A stretch of 16,970 bases of DNA from Anaerolineae bacterium (GTDB lineage Bacteria; Chloroflexota; Anaerolineae; Aggregatilineales; Aggregatilineaceae): NCBI GenBank assembly GCA_016929355.1, contig JAFGJA010000027.1, positions 1 through 16,970 of the forward strand, in the 5' to 3' direction. Of the stretch, positions 13,661-16,970 are shown in pieces; position 1 is the stretch's first letter, and every line of letters starts with the position of its first letter. A program made the position numbers and the translations under genes. The notes under the pieces were generated by a model. It was not told the DNA's origin, searched no databases, and saw nothing but the letters and a program-made list of their open reading frames with translations.

Positions 13661-14680
13661 GTGATTGACAAACCTGCCGGACAACCTGCATCGATTCATG
13701 TTTCTGCACCGGGGAAAGTGATGCTGCTTGGTGAACATGCTGTTGTGCATCAGCGTCCCTGTCTGGTGACTGCCGTCGATGCGCGCTTGCACATGACGCT
13801 CACCCTCACCGATGATGACCAGTTTACGATCTATGCGCCGGATGTGGGGGTGGATCAGATACAGGGCGCTATCGCTGATGCTTTCGCCGGGAATCAAGCG
13901 CTGGCGAAAGGCACACGTTTTATCGAAAGCGCACTGGCTGTTTTCCGCGAGCAGTTTGGTTTGGATCGCGGCGTGCAAATCACCACGCGCAGCGATTTTT
14001 CCAGCGAACTCGGTTTGGGTAGTTCCTCGGCAACGGTAGCGTGTACCCTGTTTGGCCTGGCGCAGCTATGCCAGCACGATCTAGCGCCGCGTGAGTTATT
14101 TGATCTCGGTATCCAGGCGATTTTTCGCGTGCAGCAAACCGGCTCCGGGTTTGATCTCGCTTCGGCCATCTACGGCGGCACGTTGTATTACAACAATGTC
14201 GATCCGCGTGAAATTATCCCGTTAGCAGTGCCGGATTTGCCGTTGCTGGTTGCTTATACGGGTACTAAAGCCGATACGCCGACCTATGTCCGGCAGGTGG
14301 CGGAGCGGCTCGTTACCTGGCCGGAGGCCATGACCCGTATTTTTGATGCGATGGCGGAATTGGTGCAGGTGGGGCGTGGTGCATTAGGAGCTGCCGATTG
14401 GCCGCGTTTGGGGCAACTGCTGGATATGCAGCATGGTTTGGCGCACGCGATTGGCGTGGATACGCCGAAAACGGTTGAACTGGTTTTTCGGGCGCGTGAA
14501 GCGGGGGCGTATGGGGCCAAATTGAGTGGCGCGGGGGGCGGGGATTGTATTATTATCTTGGCTCCCGATCATAAACGAACTGAGATAGAAACGGCGCTTC
14601 AGGCATCCGGCGGGCAAATAATCCCGGTGCTGCCGAATGCGCCGGGCGTGCGTATCGAACCAGAGGATAAGGAACTATGA
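13661..14680 (+). CDS. mvk: Mevalonate kinase
   Basis: A 339-aa GHMP-family kinase that phosphorylates mevalonate to mevalonate 5-phosphate with ATP, in the cytoplasm, for isoprenoid synthesis. The GTG start at 13661 is preceded by AAGGGG with 6-base spacing. Motif 1 is APGKVMLLGEHAVVH (A16-H30), motif 2 is GLGSSSATVA (G118-A127; the ATP phosphate loop), and motif 3 is KLSGAGGGD (K287-D295). The GEHAVVH stretch and GSGFDLASAIYGG with the likely catalytic Asp165 are characteristic of mevalonate kinase rather than galactokinase or homoserine kinase. Its stop overlaps the decarboxylase start (ATGA at 14677-14680), so the two are co-translated. No phosphomevalonate kinase gene lies between or beside them. 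The family is secure; mevalonate as substrate is very likely given the neighbour. Confidence 0.93.
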   Translation: MIDKPAGQPASIHVSAPGKVMLLGEHAVVHQRPCLVTAVDARLHMTLTLTDDDQFTIYAPDVGVDQIQGAIADAFAGNQALAKGTRFIESALAVFREQFGLDRGVQITTRSDFSSELGLGSSSATVACTLFGLAQLCQHDLAPRELFDLGIQAIFRVQQTGSGFDLASAIYGGTLYYNNVDPREIIPLAVPDLPLLVAYTGTKADTPTYVRQVAERLVTWPEAMTRIFDAMAELVQVGRGALGAADWPRLGQLLDMQHGLAHAIGVDTPKTVELVFRAREAGAYGAKLSGAGGGDCIIILAPDHKRTEIETALQASGGQIIPVLPNAPGVRIEPEDKEL

Positions 14681-15666
14681 CCGAACGGAAGGCGACGGCC
14701 CTAAGCTGCGCGAATATTGCATTTATCAAGTACTGGGGACGGAAAGATCATGATTGGCGGCTGCCCTTAAACACGTCGATTTCGATGAATCTGGACAATG
14801 CGACAACAACGACTACTGTGATATTCGATCCCACGCTCAAAGCCGATCAGTTATTGATTGAAGATACGGAAACTACCCCAAAAGCCGCGCTGCGCGTTAC
14901 GGAACACTTAAACCGGATACGCAAATTGGCGGATACCTACCTGTGGGCGCGAGTCGTATCGCGCAATTCGTTCCCGATGGGCGCGGGTATTGCGTCGTCA
15001 GCATCAGCGTTCGCCGCGTTAACTGTCGCGGCGTGTGCGGCCTTAGACCTCGATCTCCCTGAGCGCGAATTAACCATTCTGGCGCGATTAGGATCGGGTT
15101 CGGCCTGCCGTTCGATCCCGGCGGGGTTTGTGGAGTGGCACGCCGCCGATACCAGCGAAGAATCGTTTGCCGAACAGATCGCGCCGCCGGATCATTGGGA
15201 TTTGTGCGATCTGATCGCTATTGTCCAGACCGAACACAAGGTGGTTGACTCATCAAAGGGGCATGAATTAGTCGATCCGAGTCCGTTTGCCGCCGCGCGA
15301 TTAGCGGCTGCGACTCGTGGGCTGTCCGTGATCCGTAAGGCGTTGATGGCGCGTGATTTTGTCGCATTCGGGGAAGAAGTCGAACAAGAGGCGATCCGAA
15401 TGCACGCAGTCGCCATGACCTCACAACCCAGTGTGTTGTACTGGTCGCCGGAAACGGTGCGGATTCTCCAAGCGGTGCGTACTTGGCGCGCGGCAGGGCT
15501 GCCCGCCTATTGCACCATTGACGCGGGCGCGAATGTGCATGTGTTGTGCGAAAGCGAACATGCCCCCACCCTGAAACGCCAGTTGCATACGTTGTACGGC
15601 GTGCGCGATGTGATTCTCAACCGGCCCGGCCCGGCTACGCGCTTAATTGATGAACACTTGGCTTAA
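14677..15666 (+). CDS. mvaD: Diphosphomevalonate (or phosphomevalonate) decarboxylase
   Basis: A 329-aa GHMP-family decarboxylase of the mevalonate pathway. The classical enzyme converts mevalonate 5-diphosphate to isopentenyl diphosphate with ATP. The N-terminus SCANIAFIKYWGRKD (9-23) carries Lys18 and the KYWG signature. The ATP loop is GAGIASSASAFAAL, the conserved catalytic Arg is R145 in GSGSACRS, and the catalytic Asp is D282 in TIDAGANVH. Position 22 is Arg where I recall classical enzymes usually having Lys (KYWGK). A relative in the Chloroflexota species Roseiflexus castenholzii has been reported to act on mevalonate monophosphate instead, making isopentenyl phosphate. Since no phosphomevalonate kinase is adjacent, the exact substrate is open. 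The gene overlaps the mevalonate kinase gene by four bases. The name mvaD is used for the family. Confidence 0.9.
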   Translation: MTERKATALSCANIAFIKYWGRKDHDWRLPLNTSISMNLDNATTTTTVIFDPTLKADQLLIEDTETTPKAALRVTEHLNRIRKLADTYLWARVVSRNSFPMGAGIASSASAFAALTVAACAALDLDLPERELTILARLGSGSACRSIPAGFVEWHAADTSEESFAEQIAPPDHWDLCDLIAIVQTEHKVVDSSKGHELVDPSPFAAARLAAATRGLSVIRKALMARDFVAFGEEVEQEAIRMHAVAMTSQPSVLYWSPETVRILQAVRTWRAAGLPAYCTIDAGANVHVLCESEHAPTLKRQLHTLYGVRDVILNRPGPATRLIDEHLA

Positions 15667-15727
15667 CTTTAGCAGATTCTAACCGCTTTTTAAGGGACAA
15701 TTATCAGCGTAGACGAACCGCCTGCGT

Positions 15728-15733
15728 TATAAT
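15728..15733 (+). promoter_or_regulatory. -10 box for pgeF-yggS
   Basis: A perfect TATAAT at 15728-15733, 25 bases before the pgeF ATG, in the context CTGCGTTATAAT. No good -35 box is found at 16-18 bases upstream; TTATCA at 15701-15706 is too far (21 bases). Confidence 0.55.
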
Positions 15734-15758
15734 TTAAATTCACGTTTGAAAGGGACTC

Positions 15759-16550
15759 ATGCAACGATGTAATGGCGGCGAATTGGTCTATTACCAGTTC
15801 GATCAATGGGCAAGCGGCGAACACATTATACATGGTATTTTCACCCGCATGGGAGGTGTGAGCGCTGCACCCTGGCAAACGCTTAATTTGGGCGGTACAG
15901 TGGGCGATGATCCCGCCGCCGTGCGTGAGAATCACCGCCGGGCCTATGCTGCACTCGATCTGGATGCGGCTCGTGCATGTACGGTGTGGCAGGTCCACAG
16001 CGCGGATACGGTGGTTGTCCAACAGCCTGTCCCCAACCGGCGCTGGTTAGCGCGCGCCGACGGCATGGTCACGGATCAACCCGGCGTGCCGTTGATGATG
16101 CGTTTCGCGGATTGTACGCCGATTTTGTTGTTTGATCCGGTCCAGCACGCTGTCGGGATCGCTCACGCGGGCTGGCGCGGAACGGTTACAGGCGCGGCGA
16201 TAAGTACGCTTGAGGCGATGTGTGCCGCGTTCGGTTCGCGTCCACAAGATATCCAGGCCGGGATCGGTCCTAGCATTGGGCCGGAACGGTATCAAGTTGG
16301 CGAAGAAGTTGTCGAAGCGGTCCAGGCTTATTTTGGACAGACTGCCGGACTGATCAACCGCGCCGAGGATGGCAGCGCTTATCTGGATTTGTGGGCCGCG
16401 AATCGTTTAGCGCTGACGCGATCCGGCGTGACGCAGATCGAAGTAGCGGGTATTTGTACAGCCAGCCATACGGACGAATTTTATTCACATCGCGCCGAAA
16501 ATGGTCAAACCGGGCGCTTTGGGGCAGTGGTAGCCCTTGCTGAAAGTTAG
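15759..16550 (+). CDS. pgeF: Laccase-domain protein PgeF (YfiH/YlmD family)
   Basis: A 263-aa protein of the multicopper-oxidase-like laccase domain family (PF02578). E. coli PgeF (YfiH) is described as a peptidoglycan editing factor that removes muropeptide precursors carrying L-Ser in place of L-Ala; relatives have purine nucleoside phosphorylase or polyphenol oxidase activity. The metal-binding triad is complete: His80 in VWQVHSAD, Cys119 in FADCTPILL and His136 in GIAHAGWRG. Other family blocks are FTRMGGVS near the start, NLGGTVGDDPAAVRENHRR, GIGPSIGPERYQVGEEV and FYSHRAENGQTGRFG at the end. It is full length. AAAGGG lies just before the ATG at 15759. It is followed after 12 bases by yggS, the same order as ylmD-ylmE in Gram-positive bacteria, where the pair precedes sepF. 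Confidence 0.93.
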   Translation: MQRCNGGELVYYQFDQWASGEHIIHGIFTRMGGVSAAPWQTLNLGGTVGDDPAAVRENHRRAYAALDLDAARACTVWQVHSADTVVVQQPVPNRRWLARADGMVTDQPGVPLMMRFADCTPILLFDPVQHAVGIAHAGWRGTVTGAAISTLEAMCAAFGSRPQDIQAGIGPSIGPERYQVGEEVVEAVQAYFGQTAGLINRAEDGSAYLDLWAANRLALTRSGVTQIEVAGICTASHTDEFYSHRAENGQTGRFGAVVALAES

Positions 16551-16562
16551 AGTAGACAAGTG

Positions 16563-16970
16563 ATGTCAGATTCAGATCAGACGCAGCACCCCACGATCAG
16601 CGAACGAATCGCCGCCGTGCAGCGCGAAATCGCGGCAGCGTGCCAGCGCGCCAATCGTGCCCCCGATGCGGTAACGTTGGTCGCCGTGAGCAAAACGCAT
16701 CCGGCCAGCGAAGTGGTGGAAGCGATGCAGGCGGGGTTACGGCATTTTGGCGAAAACCGGCTTGAGGAAGCGCTCCCCAAAATGTCCGCAGTGACCGATT
16801 TGTTGACCGATCAAGCTGGTGAATGGGCAAAAATGCCCAGGCAATGGCACATGATCGGCCATGTCCAGAGTCGCAAAGCGCGCTATGTTGCTTCCGGTTT
16901 CAGTCTGCTTCATTCATTGGATAGTATATATTTGGCGGAGCGGTTAAGCCGCTTTGTGATGGAGCAAGCC
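16563..16970 (+). CDS. yggS: YggS/PLPBP family PLP-binding protein, 3'-partial
   Basis: The first 136 codons of a pyridoxal-phosphate homeostasis protein (YggS, YlmE or PROSC/PLPBP), cut by the right end of the window; the full family length is about 220-240 aa. The ATG at 16563 begins a frame that stays open to 16970. After a polar N-terminus comes ISERIAAVQREIAAACQRANR (12-32). LVAVSKTHP follows with Lys44, the PLP-binding lysine, then HFGENRLEEALPKM and WHMIGHVQSRKARYV, all conserved blocks of the family. These proteins are single-domain alanine-racemase-like barrels without known catalytic activity that buffer PLP in the cytoplasm. The spacing after pgeF is 12 bases, so they form one operon. 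Confidence 0.93.
   Translation, partial: MSDSDQTQHPTISERIAAVQREIAAACQRANRAPDAVTLVAVSKTHPASEVVEAMQAGLRHFGENRLEEALPKMSAVTDLLTDQAGEWAKMPRQWHMIGHVQSRKARYVASGFSLLHSLDSIYLAERLSRFVMEQA

Overview
This 17-kb window looks like chromosomal DNA of a bacterium from the phylum Chloroflexota, probably Anaerolineae-like. The evidence is indirect: a mevalonate-pathway gene pair in an otherwise bacterial gene set, large GT39-type membrane glycosyltransferases with soluble C-terminal domains, a DUF3068/PorA-like membrane protein, several DUF-type membrane proteins, and short GC-rich palindromes inserted in frame into genes. There are no rRNA or tRNA genes, no CRISPR array, no transposase and no prophage block. 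Coding density is high, and no gap without a gene exceeds 300 bases (the longest is about 170).

Layout. Positions 1-1859 (+): the 3' part of an exported esterase D-type hydrolase that runs off the left edge, then a lipoprotein with two PPC-like beta domains. Positions 1869-2590 (-): a two-gene unit of a 92-aa helical protein and a DUF1232 membrane protein. Positions 2658-4693 (+): a good sigma70-type promoter and a 653-aa membrane protein resembling DUF3068/PorA, built as an A-A-B-B internal duplication. Positions 4757-8956 (-): a tight three-gene unit of a 78-aa two-helix membrane protein followed by two GT39-like glycosyltransferases. Each glycosyltransferase carries an in-frame palindromic repeat centred on CCATGCATGG and read as Met-His-Gly. 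Positions 9109-9864 (+): a DUF4870 membrane protein with an acidic N-terminal tail.

Positions 10021-11790 (+): aspS (aspartyl-tRNA synthetase), ending in a clear intrinsic terminator. Positions 11881-12442: a self-contained single-gene unit (promoter, strong ribosome binding site, gene, terminator) for an orphan protein resembling the phage T4 gp19-type tail tube. Positions 12550-13556: two overlapping unrecognised genes. Positions 13661-15666: mevalonate kinase and a mevalonate (di)phosphate decarboxylase overlapping by ATGA, making isoprenoid precursors. Positions 15759-16970: pgeF (laccase-domain, YfiH/YlmD) and the first 136 codons of yggS (PLP-binding, YlmE), the start of the ylmD-ylmE module often found beside sepF.

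The most notable points are the paired in-frame palindromic inserts, the A-A-B-B duplicated protein, the orphan tail-tube homologue, the uncertain substrate of the decarboxylase, and the mixed tRNA-specificity signature of the AspRS. All assignments come from reading the sequence and remembered family motifs; no database search was run.
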